Shown piece after piece: positions 1-8,789 of a DNA stretch of 64,000 nt; positions within the stretch are counted from its first letter, which is position 1, and each line of letters opens with the position of its first letter. A model generated the notes under the pieces. It did no database searches, had not been told where the DNA came from, and was given only the letters and a program-made list of their open reading frames with translations. Both the position numbers and the translations under genes were made by a program. This DNA is from Luteimonas viscosa (GTDB lineage: Bacteria; Pseudomonadota; Gammaproteobacteria; Xanthomonadales; Xanthomonadaceae), in assembly GCF_008244685.1 (NCBI RefSeq), contig NZ_VTFT01000001.1, forward strand, positions 2,893,248 to 2,957,247, in the 5' to 3' direction.

Positions 1-1087
1 CCGGCACGAACAGGCCGTCGGCGGTGTCGACGGCGATGCCGATGTCGACATGCGGGTGCAGGGTGCGCACGAGTTTGTCGCCGTCGAACCAGGCGTTGAG
101 CGCCGGTACCGCGCGCGCGGCGGCGCAGATCGCGCGGATCAGGCGCACGGTCAGGTCGTTGCCGGGTTGCCAGGCGTGGATGTCGGCATCGTCGACCAGG
201 CTGGTCGGCACGACCTTGCTGTGGGCGTCTGCCATCACCCGCGCCATGTTGCGGCGCACACCCTTGAGCTGTTCGGGTTGCCCGCTGGCGCTGACCGTCG
301 GCGGCTGCGTGCGCATGGGCTTGCCACCCGCGGAGAGTGCGGTGCGTTCGCCGGCGGTGCGCACGCCGCCGCGTCCGGCATTCTCGCCGGAGTGCCCCGC
401 GCGCCCGGACCCCGCTCCGCCCGACGGGGCGGGGGATGGAGCGGTTCCGCCGGCGGCCGCCTGCTTCACGTCGGCCATGGTCACCACGCCGTCGGCGCCG
501 CTGCCGCGCACGCGCCCGAGGTCGACCTTGAGCTTGCGCGCGAGTGCGCGCACCGCGGGCATCGCCCGGATGCCGCCGACCGACACCGCCGCTTCGGCAT
601 GCACGTCGTCGGACGCCTGCATCGCGCCGACCACGGTGCCGCTGTCGGCGCGTTCGCCGTCGCCAGGCTCCGACTTGTCCTCCGGCGGCGACTTGCCGCT
701 CTGCTCGATCGCGCCGCCCTCGGTGGACGCGACCACGCGGTCGTCCGGCGCCGGATCCTGGCTGCCGACGCCCTTGCCGGACGCTGCCGGCGCGCCGTGG
801 TGGTGGCCGGTGTCCTGGCCCTCCGCGCGCTGCGGCTGCGATGGATCGATCTCGAACTCGGCCAGCATCGCGCCGGTGACGATCACGTCGCCGGCATCGC
901 CCGCGAGCCTGAGCACCTTGCCCGAGACCGGCGAGGGCACGTCGACCACCGCCTTGGCGGTCTCCATCGAGACGAGGTTGTCGTCCAGGCGGATGCTGTC
1001 GCCCTCCTTGACGTACCACTCGACGATGGTGGCGTCGGGCAGGCCTTCGCCGAGGTCCGGAAGCAGGAAGGTCTTCTTGTCGGCCAT
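1..1087 (-). CDS. 2-oxo acid dehydrogenase E2 (dihydrolipoamide acyltransferase), C-terminus beyond window
   Basis: Core E2 subunit that carries the lipoyl group between E1 and E3 and transfers the acyl group to CoA. The visible 362 residues start MADKKTFLLPDLGEGL, the standard opening of a lipoyl domain, with the lipoylated lysine in the METAKAV segment at about residue 43. A Pro/Gly/Ala-rich linker follows, then a peripheral subunit-binding domain (RALARKLKVDLGRVRGSG) and the beginning of the catalytic acyltransferase domain. The catalytic HxxxD motif lies beyond the window edge, so the gene is partial. It is the last visible gene of a minus-strand unit with E1 alpha, E1 beta and a small SH3-like protein. 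Whether the complex acts on pyruvate or branched-chain 2-oxo acids cannot be decided from this sequence. Confidence 0.9.
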   Translation of the reverse strand, partial: MADKKTFLLPDLGEGLPDATIVEWYVKEGDSIRLDDNLVSMETAKAVVDVPSPVSGKVLRLAGDAGDVIVTGAMLAEFEIDPSQPQRAEGQDTGHHHGAPAASGKGVGSQDPAPDDRVVASTEGGAIEQSGKSPPEDKSEPGDGERADSGTVVGAMQASDDVHAEAAVSVGGIRAMPAVRALARKLKVDLGRVRGSGADGVVTMADVKQAAAGGTAPSPAPSGGAGSGRAGHSGENAGRGGVRTAGERTALSAGGKPMRTQPPTVSASGQPEQLKGVRRNMARVMADAHSKVVPTSLVDDADIHAWQPGNDLTVRLIRAICAAARAVPALNAWFDGDKLVRTLHPHVDIGIAVDTADGLFVP

Positions 1088-1112
1088 GTCGGTTCGGTGT
1101 TCCTGTCGTGTG

Positions 1113-1451
1113 TCAGTCGATGCGTTCGATCTTGCGCGCCGGGACCCAGCCCCGGGCGCCGCGCGTGTTTTCCACCCACCACCAGTCGGCCAGTTCGTGA
1201 TGCAGGACGAGCGGCTCGCCCGGATCGACATCGAGCTCGGTGGTGTCGTAAGCGGCCAGCGCGGTCGCGGGACCGTGCTCGGCGTCGAACAGCGTGGCCG
1301 GGATCCAGCCGCCGATGCCGGTGGCGGTCGCCCAGACGAACTGCGGCCATTCGTCGTCCCGCTCGCCGAGCACCACGCGGTCGCCGATCCCGATCCGCAA
1401 TGCCGGCCGGTCCGGCGCGCGATGGACGGACGTGGCGCGGGCGCGCGCCAT
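1113..1451 (-). CDS. small protein with two SH3-like repeats, inside the E1-E2 operon
   Basis: About 112 residues containing two SH3-like segments, each ending in a Gly-Trp-[IV]-Pro motif (GGWIPATL and RGWVPARK), and a Trp-rich stretch (LADWWWVEN). There is no signal peptide or membrane segment, so it is probably cytoplasmic. It begins just after the E1 beta stop: an ATG at 1451, or a TTG at 1457 that overlaps the TGA. It ends 25 bases before the E2 start, so it is almost certainly co-transcribed with the dehydrogenase. A scaffolding or assembly role in the complex is a guess from position only; the exact function is unknown. Confidence 0.75.
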   Translation of the reverse strand: MARARATSVHRAPDRPALRIGIGDRVVLGERDDEWPQFVWATATGIGGWIPATLFDAEHGPATALAAYDTTELDVDPGEPLVLHHELADWWWVENTRGARGWVPARKIERID

Positions 1452-1453
1452 GT

Positions 1454-2485
1454 TCAACTTGCCGCCAGGGTGCGCCTGGCCGCGGCGACGATCCGGTCGG
1501 TGCCCGGCATGTACTTCATCTCCAGCCGGAACAGCGGCATGTGCGTGTCGTAACCGGTGACGCGTTCGACCGGCGCGACCAGGTCGTACATCGAATGCTC
1601 GGCCAGGCGCGCCGCGATCTCGGCGCCGAAGCCCGCGGTACGCGGCGCCTCGTGCACGATCACGCAGCGGCCGGTCTTGGCCACCGATTCAGCGATGGTG
1701 GCGAAATCCAGCGGCTTGAGCGTGGCGACGTCGATCACCTCGGCGCTGATGCCGTCGGCGGCCAGCTGTTCCGCCGCCTCGAGCGTTTCCTTGACCTGCG
1801 CGCCCCAGGTGACCAGGGTGACGTCGCTGCCGTCGCGCAGCACGTAGCACACGTCCAGTGGCAGCGCCTCGCCGTCGTCGGGCACGACTTCCTTGTACTG
1901 CCGGTAGATGCGCTTGGGCTCGAAGTAGATCACCGGGTCCGGCTCGCGGATCGCGGCCAGCAGCAGGCCGTAGGCGCGCGCGGGCGAGGACGGCAGCACC
2001 ACCCGCAGGCCGGGCACGTTGGTGAACATCGCCTCGTTGGCCTCGCTGTGGTGCTCGGGCGCGCGGATGCCACCGCCCCAGGGCACGCGCAGCACCATCG
2101 GGCAGGTCAGGCGGCCGCGCGTGCGATAGCGGAAACGCACCGCGTGGCAGATGATGTGGTCGAGCATCGGGTAGACGAAGCCGTCGAACTGGGCCTCGGC
2201 CACGGGTTTCATGCCCATCGCCGCCATGCCGACGGTGAGTCCGGCGATGGTGGTTTCGTCCAGCGGCGTGTCGAGCACGCGGTCGGCGCCGAAGCGCTGC
2301 TGCAGGCCGGCGGTGGCGCGGAACACGCCGCCGTTGACGCCGACGTCCTCGCCCAGCACCACCACCGAGTCGTCGTTGCGCATCTCCCAGGCCAGCGCCT
2401 GGGTGATGGCCTCGATCAGGGTGATCGCCTTCGCCTGCCCGGCCTGGACGCCGTCCTTCGTTTCCTGGCTGACCGCGGCTTTCAT
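1454..2485 (-). CDS. 2-oxo acid dehydrogenase E1 component, beta subunit
   Basis: 343-residue beta chain of a thiamine-diphosphate-dependent E1 heterotetramer. It has the transketolase-type pyrimidine-binding domain (VLGEDVGVNGGVFRAT, with the conserved Glu that activates the cofactor) and a C-terminal transketolase domain (DVTLVTWGAQVKE; EVIDVATLKPLD; VIVHEAPRTAGFGAEIA). Its length and motifs match PdhB/BkdA2-type beta subunits. Its ATG overlaps the alpha-subunit stop by four bases (ATGA), giving translational coupling that would support equal subunit amounts. Substrate (pyruvate or branched-chain 2-oxo acids) is undetermined. Confidence 0.92.
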   Translation of the reverse strand: MKAAVSQETKDGVQAGQAKAITLIEAITQALAWEMRNDDSVVVLGEDVGVNGGVFRATAGLQQRFGADRVLDTPLDETTIAGLTVGMAAMGMKPVAEAQFDGFVYPMLDHIICHAVRFRYRTRGRLTCPMVLRVPWGGGIRAPEHHSEANEAMFTNVPGLRVVLPSSPARAYGLLLAAIREPDPVIYFEPKRIYRQYKEVVPDDGEALPLDVCYVLRDGSDVTLVTWGAQVKETLEAAEQLAADGISAEVIDVATLKPLDFATIAESVAKTGRCVIVHEAPRTAGFGAEIAARLAEHSMYDLVAPVERVTGYDTHMPLFRLEMKYMPGTDRIVAAARRTLAAS

Positions 2486-3555
2486 GCGCGGCCCTCCAGC
2501 GCCAGCAGTTGCGCGCGCTGCTCGAGGATGTCCGGCGGCGGATCGGCGTAGAGGTAGTCGAACATCGCCTCGGCCGGCTGGGTTTTCGTGTCGAGGTAGG
2601 CGTCGATCTCGACGTCGACCAGGCGCGTGCATTCGGCCAGCCAGTCCTTTTCCTGCGCCTCGTCCCACAGGCCCTGCGTGGCGAGCCAGGTGCGCAGCCG
2701 CGTGACCGGGTCGCGCGTCCAGGCATCCTTGACCTCGGCCTCGTCGCGGTAGCGGCGCGCGTCGTCGGCGGTGGTGTGGTCGTGCAGGCGATAGGTCATG
2801 AACTCGATCACCGTGCCGCCTTCGCCGCCGCGCGCGCGCTCCATGGCCCGGCGCATGCCCTCGAGCACCGCGAACAGGTCGTTGCCGTCCACCTGCAGGC
2901 AGTGCAGGCCGCCGGCCAGGCCCTTCTGCGCCAGCGTCTGCGCGCCGGTCTGCGCGCTGCGCGGCACCGAGATCGCCCAGCCGTTGTTGATGATGCACTG
3001 GACGAACGGCAGGGTGTACGCGCCGGCCGCGTTGATCGCGGCGTAGGTGTCGGTCTTGGAGCTGCCGCCGTCGCCGCAGCAGGTGACGGCGACGCGCTTC
3101 TCGCCGCGCAGCTTGAACGCCAGCGCCGCGCCTGCGGCATGCAGGCACTGGGTGGCGATCGGCACCGCCCAGGGGAAGTCGTGGCGCGCGTCCCGGTAGT
3201 CGTTGCCGCGTTCGTCGCCGCCCCAGTACAGCAGGATCTCGCGCAGGCGCACGCCGCGCATGATCTGCGCGCCGTACTCGCGGTAGCTCGGAGCCAGCAC
3301 GTCCTCGGGCCGCATCATCGCGCCGATGCCGATCTGGGTGGCTTCGTGGCCCAGGCAGGGCGCGTAGGTGCCGAGCTTGCCGGTGCGCTGCAACGCAACC
3401 GCCTTGCCGTCGAAGGCGCGCAGGAACAGCATCTGCTTGAACAGCGCCAGGATCTCGTCCTTCGGCGGCATCGACGCCGGCAGGTCGGCGACCATCCGCC
3501 CGTCGTGGTCGAGGTATTGCAGGTACTCGATCTCGAAACTCGCGGCAACGCGCAT
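2482..3555 (-). CDS. 2-oxo acid dehydrogenase E1 component, alpha subunit
   Basis: 357-residue alpha chain that binds thiamine diphosphate and decarboxylates the 2-oxo acid. The TPP motif is clear: GDGGSSKTDTYAAIN, ending CIINNGW about 30 residues on. The loop around HDHTTADDARRYR resembles the region carrying the regulatory site in animal E1 alpha. The frame stays open upstream to 3630, but the ATG at 3555 is preferred because a GGAAG ribosome site sits just before it and the protein then begins MRVAASFEIEYLQYLD. It is the first gene of the operon alpha-beta-SH3-E2. Confidence 0.92.
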   Translation of the reverse strand: MRVAASFEIEYLQYLDHDGRMVADLPASMPPKDEILALFKQMLFLRAFDGKAVALQRTGKLGTYAPCLGHEATQIGIGAMMRPEDVLAPSYREYGAQIMRGVRLREILLYWGGDERGNDYRDARHDFPWAVPIATQCLHAAGAALAFKLRGEKRVAVTCCGDGGSSKTDTYAAINAAGAYTLPFVQCIINNGWAISVPRSAQTGAQTLAQKGLAGGLHCLQVDGNDLFAVLEGMRRAMERARGGEGGTVIEFMTYRLHDHTTADDARRYRDEAEVKDAWTRDPVTRLRTWLATQGLWDEAQEKDWLAECTRLVDVEIDAYLDTKTQPAEAMFDYLYADPPPDILEQRAQLLALEGRA

Positions 3556-3735
3556 GCACTTCCATCCGGTCGTTGTCGAACCCCGGATGATAAGGTTTCT
3601 TGCGTAAGGATCCGTTGCGCATTGCGGCATGCGCGGGCCGCGCGCGTGTGCTTGCGTTCGTATGTCTCGTCCGTGGGGCGGTGCCGCCGAGTGCGCCCGC
3701 GCGTGGAGGCCCGCCGGGCACGGGCCGGCCGGCGC

Positions 3736-3768
3736 CCGCCCCCTTGCCCGCAGCGGGCAAGGGGGCGG
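3736..3768 (-). terminator. hairpin after the nuclease gene
   Basis: Perfect 15-bp stem with a 3-base loop, beginning five bases beyond the stop codon of the minus-strand nuclease gene. There is no T-run after it, so it may stabilise the 3' end as much as terminate transcription. Confidence 0.5.
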
Positions 3769-3773
3769 CTCAG

Positions 3774-6700
3774 TCAGTTGCCGAGGGTCGCGCGCACCGA
3801 GACGTTGCGGAACGCGCGCACCCCGACCAGCTTGACGAACCAGGTCCCCGGCGCCGGTGCCGTGAGCGCGATGGTCTCGTTGTTGCCCGGCCGCTGCGAG
3901 CGTCCGTCGAAGTCGTTGGCGGTCGGGATGCGGTCGTGCGCGACGTACAGGGTGACGTCGCCGCTGCCGCCGAAGCTGAGCAGGCGCAGCTGTCCGGCGC
4001 CCTCCGGCACGTCGATGCGGTAGACCAGTTCCTCGCCGGCCGTGCCGGCCTGGCCGCGGACCGACACACCGTCCTCCAGCACCGGGATGCCGGCGTACGG
4101 ATCCTCGACCAGTATGGCGGCGCCGGAACTGTTGTTGTCGAGGTCCGTGTCCTCGGTCTGCGCGGTGACGGCGGCGGCAAGCGTGACCTGCGTGCCTTCC
4201 AGCGCCCCGGGTGCGGTGGCCGAGAGCGCGAACACCGCCTCCTCATCCGCGGCCAGTGCCTGCGCATTGCACGCGACCGTGGTCGAGCCGCCGTCCACCA
4301 CCGGGGCCTCGCAGTCCCAGCCCGCGGGCGCCGCGACCGCGAGGTCCGCCAGCGCCGCGTCGAGCACGAAGCCCGCGCCCGGATGTTCGGCATCGTCGGG
4401 ACCGTCGTTGGCGACCACCGCCGAGAACTGCAGCGCCTCCCCGGGGGCGACCGTGGCCGCCAGCGCCTCGGCTTCCACCGACAGGTCGGCGAAGCGCAGC
4501 GCCGCCAGCCGCACCAGCAGCACGCTGGGATCGTGGTCGGACAGCCGCGAGGGCGTATCGTCCTCGTTGCGCGCGGTTTCCGGGAAGTCGGCGCTGATCC
4601 GCGCGTGGCTGATCTCCAGCCCGGCGACCAGCGGCGAATCGACCAGCGCCTCGTTGACCAGGACATGGTCGAGCGACTGCGCCTGGTAGTCGAACACGAA
4701 CGAGTAGCGCTGCTCCGGGTCGGCCAGCAGGGTGAGGTTGGACAGGTCCGGCTCGACCAGGTCCACGCCGTCGCCGTCGACCGCGGTCTGCGCGTCGGGC
4801 GAGGGCAGGCCGGTGACCGTGCCCATGGCGTCGACCAGGCCGTCGTTGAACTCGAAGGCGTTGAAGTCGCCCATGACGATCACGTTGCGTGCCGGATCGT
4901 CGGCCTGCATGCCGTCGACCAGGCTGGCGAGGAACTCCGCCTGCGCCTGGCGCTTGGCGCGCACGCGCTGCCCGAGCGTCAGCCAGCCGCTGCTGCCGTT
5001 CTCGTCGCTGTCGACACCGTTGAGCGAACGCTGGTGCACCACGATCGCGGTGAACGGCCAGCTGCGGCCGTCGGCGAAATGGACGACGGCGTCGAGCGAC
5101 AGCGGTGGGCGGTCGTTGAGCAGGCTGGTGCTGCCGTCAGGGTTCTGTAGCACCTCTGCTGCGCCGTGCTGGACCACGCCCAGCACGTCCACACGCGGCG
5201 TTCCGGCGCTGACTTCCCCGGCCTTGACCAGGAAGCCGACGTCGATCCCGCCGACGTCGTTGCCCTCGAGCAGGTGGGCGGTGTAGCCCGGATCCGGCCC
5301 GCCGGCCGCGAGCGCATCGGCGTTGATGCGCGCGGCCAGCGCCTGCAGCACGGCCTGGTTCTCGACCTCGACCACGCCGACCACGTCGGGCGCGTGCAGG
5401 TAGCCGCGGATCGCGAGCGAGGCCTTCGCCAGGCGCCGCTCGAAGGCCGCGGCGGTCAGCACCGGCTCGCCGATCGCAGGATCGTTGTCGTCGTCGAAGA
5501 AGCGCTCGAGGTTCCAGGTCGCGAAGGTGGCGTCGTCGGCCGTCGGCAGGCGCGAGGGCACGGGCAGGCCGGTCGCACTGCAGTCGACCGTCAGCGCGCC
5601 CTCGGGATGGATGGTGTAGCGGCGGAAGGTGTAGTCGAGCGGACCGACCAGGCTGCCGTCGGTGATCAGGCAGCCGGCGGCGACGTTCGCGGCCGGCGCG
5701 CCGATGGTGGTGCTGTTGACCGCGATCAGCTCGGGGTTGAAGTCCCAGCGCGGGATGTCGGTGGCGCTGCTGCCCAGCGGGTCCGGGTCCGGCACCGGGA
5801 TGCCCGGCTCGCGGAACGGTCGCGCATTGCCGGTCACCACCACGGCGAAGCGGCCGTTGCTGGTGGCCGTGGCCTGGGACTCGTTGACGTTGCCGCCTGT
5901 GGGCGCGACCACGGTCGCGCTCGGCACCACGACGCGCATGGCCTCGTAGGGCTCGAGCTGTTCGAGCCCGTCGTCCGCGTTCGGCAGGTCGACGGTGAGC
6001 GCAACGGGCGCCGGCAGTGCGTGCCCGCCCGACAGCGCGGTCACGCTGGCATTCACCAGTTCGGTCAGCGGCAGCTGGTATGGATCGGCGGCGGGGACGT
6101 ATTCGTCCACCGTGCCCTGCACCAGCACCCGGTTGCCCACGGCCGCGGCGTCGGGCGGCGTGCTGCTGGTGAACACGAAAATGCCTTCGGACGTGGCCGG
6201 ATTGCCGTCGTCCTCGCCGTCGGGCGTCTGCAGGAAGAAGCCGTTGTTCTTGCGCGCGGTGACGATGCCGGTGGTGGCGACCGCCATCCCGTCGTAGGAC
6301 GACAGCTGTCCGGCACCCTGGATCGCGGAGATCGAGACGGTTTCCACGTCGTCGTTGAGGATCGTGCCGACCGCCTGCGCATCGGCGAGCTCGGCACCGG
6401 CGATGTTCGACAGGTCGACGAAGAAGGTCTCGTCGGCTTCCGTGACGCTGTCGCCGACCACGTCGACGCCGATCGTGACCGAGGACGAGCCTTCCGCGAT
6501 CGTCGCGGTTCCGCTCGCGGCGAGGTAGTCGTTGTCGGCGGTGGTGGCGGTGCCGTCGGCGGTGGCGTAGTCGACGCTCACGCCGCCCGCGCCCGCCGGC
6601 TGGTTGAGGCTGATGGTGAAGAAGAACGGCGTGGTGCCGGTGTCGCCCTCGGCGGCGCCGGTGTCGCCGATGCTGGCGTAGACGATGCCGCCGCCCCCGC

Positions 6701-7346
6701 ACGGCGCGGGCAGCGAGGACGTGTTGCGCGGCGCGGGCGCGGCGCTGGTGAAATCGGCAGCGTTGTCGTCGCTGTCGCCGCAGCCGTTGTCGGCGCGGAA
6801 CGCGGCGCTGGCGTTGTTGAGCGCCGGTGCGGCGCCGCTGCCCTCGAAGAAGTTGGCGCCGCCGAAGCCCACCAGGTCGACGATCAGCGCGAGCTGCGCG
6901 GGGGTGCACGGCGTGCTGCCGCCGTTGCAGCCCAGGCTGGTGGTCGATTCGACCAGCGCCACCTTGCCAGCGCTGCCGGACATGTTGATGGTGCCGCTGG
7001 CGTCGGTCGGCGGCAGCGGGACGCCGTTGGCGCCGCCGGCCAGCCCGACCAGGAAGTACTGGCCCGGTTCGAGCGTCGCCGCGGGCAGCACCAGCAGCTG
7101 GCTGCTGCCGGCGCCGAAATTGCCGGTGCCGGTCGCGCTCGCGTACTGCAGCGACAGGCCCGACAGCGAGGCCGGCTGGCTGCCGCGGTTGAACAGTTCG
7201 ACGAAATCGTTGGTATACGGCGCGCCGCTGTTGCCGCCGCCGCCGTAGACCTGGCTGACGACGACCTGCGCCTGCGCATGGGCGGCGAACAGCGCGCCGC
7301 AGAGAACGAGGGCCGGCAACAGCCGGCGGACGAGCCGAATGCCCAC
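3774..7346 (-). CDS. ExeM/NucH-type secreted endonuclease, multidomain
   Basis: 1190-residue secreted nuclease. A signal peptide ends near AHAQAQ at about residue 27. Domains in order: lamin-tail domain (about 28-210, from VVVSQVYGGGGNSG); Calx-beta domain (about 220-330, VDYATADGTATTADNDY), a calcium-binding fold; an OB-like segment (about 335-430); an exonuclease-endonuclease-phosphatase domain (about 600-930) with TWNLERFF, GDFNAFEFNDG and SDHDPS supplying the metal and catalytic residues; a DUF11-like segment; and a C-terminal pre-peptidase (PPC) domain (about 1100-1190) typical of secreted enzymes. The GTG start has an AGGAG ribosome site. The likely role is digestion of extracellular DNA, for example in biofilms or for phosphate and nucleoside supply. 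Export by type II secretion is inferred from the family. Confidence 0.88.
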   Translation of the reverse strand: MGIRLVRRLLPALVLCGALFAAHAQAQVVVSQVYGGGGNSGAPYTNDFVELFNRGSQPASLSGLSLQYASATGTGNFGAGSSQLLVLPAATLEPGQYFLVGLAGGANGVPLPPTDASGTINMSGSAGKVALVESTTSLGCNGGSTPCTPAQLALIVDLVGFGGANFFEGSGAAPALNNASAAFRADNGCGDSDDNAADFTSAAPAPRNTSSLPAPCGGGGIVYASIGDTGAAEGDTGTTPFFFTISLNQPAGAGGVSVDYATADGTATTADNDYLAASGTATIAEGSSSVTIGVDVVGDSVTEADETFFVDLSNIAGAELADAQAVGTILNDDVETVSISAIQGAGQLSSYDGMAVATTGIVTARKNNGFFLQTPDGEDDGNPATSEGIFVFTSSTPPDAAAVGNRVLVQGTVDEYVPAADPYQLPLTELVNASVTALSGGHALPAPVALTVDLPNADDGLEQLEPYEAMRVVVPSATVVAPTGGNVNESQATATSNGRFAVVVTGNARPFREPGIPVPDPDPLGSSATDIPRWDFNPELIAVNSTTIGAPAANVAAGCLITDGSLVGPLDYTFRRYTIHPEGALTVDCSATGLPVPSRLPTADDATFATWNLERFFDDDNDPAIGEPVLTAAAFERRLAKASLAIRGYLHAPDVVGVVEVENQAVLQALAARINADALAAGGPDPGYTAHLLEGNDVGGIDVGFLVKAGEVSAGTPRVDVLGVVQHGAAEVLQNPDGSTSLLNDRPPLSLDAVVHFADGRSWPFTAIVVHQRSLNGVDSDENGSSGWLTLGQRVRAKRQAQAEFLASLVDGMQADDPARNVIVMGDFNAFEFNDGLVDAMGTVTGLPSPDAQTAVDGDGVDLVEPDLSNLTLLADPEQRYSFVFDYQAQSLDHVLVNEALVDSPLVAGLEISHARISADFPETARNEDDTPSRLSDHDPSVLLVRLAALRFADLSVEAEALAATVAPGEALQFSAVVANDGPDDAEHPGAGFVLDAALADLAVAAPAGWDCEAPVVDGGSTTVACNAQALAADEEAVFALSATAPGALEGTQVTLAAAVTAQTEDTDLDNNSSGAAILVEDPYAGIPVLEDGVSVRGQAGTAGEELVYRIDVPEGAGQLRLLSFGGSGDVTLYVAHDRIPTANDFDGRSQRPGNNETIALTAPAPGTWFVKLVGVRAFRNVSVRATLGN

Positions 7347-7469
7347 GAAAGACTCCTAGGTTCGATCCGCTGCCGGATCGGTGGCCGGCCCCCCTGCCAG
7401 GGCCGATTGTGCACCGTCCGGGTGTCGGTTGCATGACGCGGCACGGCGGCCATGCGTTACCCTCGCGCG

Positions 7470-8330
7470 ATGGCCATCGACAAGAACGAACGTCCGCTCG
7501 AGGAGGGCATCCACACCGACCTCGACGGCAGGATCACCTACGGCGGGTACCTCGGGCTGGAGCAGTTGCTGTCCGCGCAGCGGCCGCTGTCCGATCCGCC
7601 GCACCACGACGAGATGCTGTTCATCGTCCAGCACCAGGTCTCCGAGCTTTGGCTCAAGCTGATCATCCATGAGCTGGGCGCGGCGATCGGTTTCCTGCGC
7701 CGCGACCAGGTCTGGCAGTGCCAGAAGGTGCTGGCGCGGTGCAAGCAGGTGCTGCGCCAGCTGACCGAGCAGTGGTCGGTGCTGGAGACGCTCACGCCTT
7801 CCGAATACATGGAGTTCCGCGACGTGCTGGGGCCCTCGTCGGGCTTCCAGTCGCTGCAGTACCGCACCGTCGAGTTCCTGATCGGCAACAAGAACGCGGC
7901 GATGCTCAAGGTGTTCGCGCACGACCCGGCCGGGCAGGCGACGCTGCGCGAGGCGCTGGAAGCGCCGGCCCTGTACGACGAGTTCCTGATGTACCTCGCG
8001 CGCTGGGGCCACGCGATTCCCGCCCAGCACCTGCAGCGCGACTGGACCCGCCCGCACGTGCGCGACGAGGCCCTGCTGCCGGTGTTCGAGGCGATCTACG
8101 AAGACACCGGCCGCTACTGGCGCGAGTACGCGCTGTGCGAGGACCTGGTGGACCTGGAGACCCAGTTCCAGCTGTGGCGCTTCCGCCACATGCGCACGGT
8201 GATGCGGATCATCGGCTTCCGGCGCGGCACCGGCGGTTCCTCGGGCGTGGGCTTCCTGAAACAGGCGCTGGAACTGACCTTCTTCCCGGAGCTGTTCGAC
8301 GTGCGCACCCAGATCGGGCCGGGGCGGTAG
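7470..8330 (+). CDS. kynA: tryptophan 2,3-dioxygenase
   Basis: 286-residue heme enzyme that oxidises L-tryptophan to N-formylkynurenine, the first step of the kynurenine route. Family signatures are present: [13 protein letters not shown] near the N-terminus, [19 protein letters not shown] (containing His residues around the heme pocket), the segment [11 protein letters not shown], and the substrate-binding loop [11 protein letters not shown] before the conserved ending [13 protein letters not shown]. An upstream in-frame ATG exists at 7452, but [13 protein letters not shown] at 7470 fits the usual family N-terminus. It is divergent from the nuclease gene and followed within ten bases by a Nudix gene, so they are probably one operon. 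Confidence 0.95.
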   Translation: MAIDKNERPLEEGIHTDLDGRITYGGYLGLEQLLSAQRPLSDPPHHDEMLFIVQHQVSELWLKLIIHELGAAIGFLRRDQVWQCQKVLARCKQVLRQLTEQWSVLETLTPSEYMEFRDVLGPSSGFQSLQYRTVEFLIGNKNAAMLKVFAHDPAGQATLREALEAPALYDEFLMYLARWGHAIPAQHLQRDWTRPHVRDEALLPVFEAIYEDTGRYWREYALCEDLVDLETQFQLWRFRHMRTVMRIIGFRRGTGGSSGVGFLKQALELTFFPELFDVRTQIGPGR

Positions 8331-8339
8331 CGGCGGGTG

Positions 8340-8789
8340 ATGCACGACTGCGTCGGTGCGATGCTGGTGCGGGACGGGCGCGTGCTGCTGGGCCTGCGCT
8401 CGGCGGATGCGGCGTGGCTCGCCGGGGCCTGGGACATCTTCGGCGGGCACATCGAAGCGGGCGAATCGCCCGAGGACGCGCTGCGGCGCGAACTGCGCGA
8501 GGAGCTGGGCGTCCGCGCAGGCGCGCTGCATCCGCTCGGAGAACTGACCGGTGACGCGCCGGAGGCCTGGCGGCTGCGCGTGTTCGCGCTGCACGACTGG
8601 GCCGGACAGCCGCTGGCGCAGCCGGCGGGCGGGCACGACGCCGTGCGCTGGTGCACCCTCGAGGAGGCGCGGACGAGGCTGCTGGGCGCGCATCCCGGGT
8701 TCGCCACGCTGCTCGAACAGGCCTTGCGTCCGCGCCACGCTGCTAGCATCGACCCGAATCCGCATATCCACACGGGGACCCCCAGATGA
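8340..8789 (+). CDS. Nudix hydrolase
   Basis: About 149 residues with a complete Nudix box, GHIEAGESPEDALRRE followed by LREELGV, which coordinates Mg2+ for cleavage of nucleoside diphosphate-linked compounds. The substrate cannot be predicted from the box. Start is the ATG at 8340; a GTG at 8337 is also possible. It lies a few bases after kynA and overlaps abgT by four bases (ATGA), so the three genes look co-transcribed. A link to tryptophan breakdown is suggested only by position. Confidence 0.88.
   Translation: MHDCVGAMLVRDGRVLLGLRSADAAWLAGAWDIFGGHIEAGESPEDALRRELREELGVRAGALHPLGELTGDAPEAWRLRVFALHDWAGQPLAQPAGGHDAVRWCTLEEARTRLLGAHPGFATLLEQALRPRHAASIDPNPHIHTGTPR

Noticed and set aside
7381..7469. 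Promoter for kynA (TTGCAT at 7429)
   Set aside because: No -10 element at a suitable distance could be identified.
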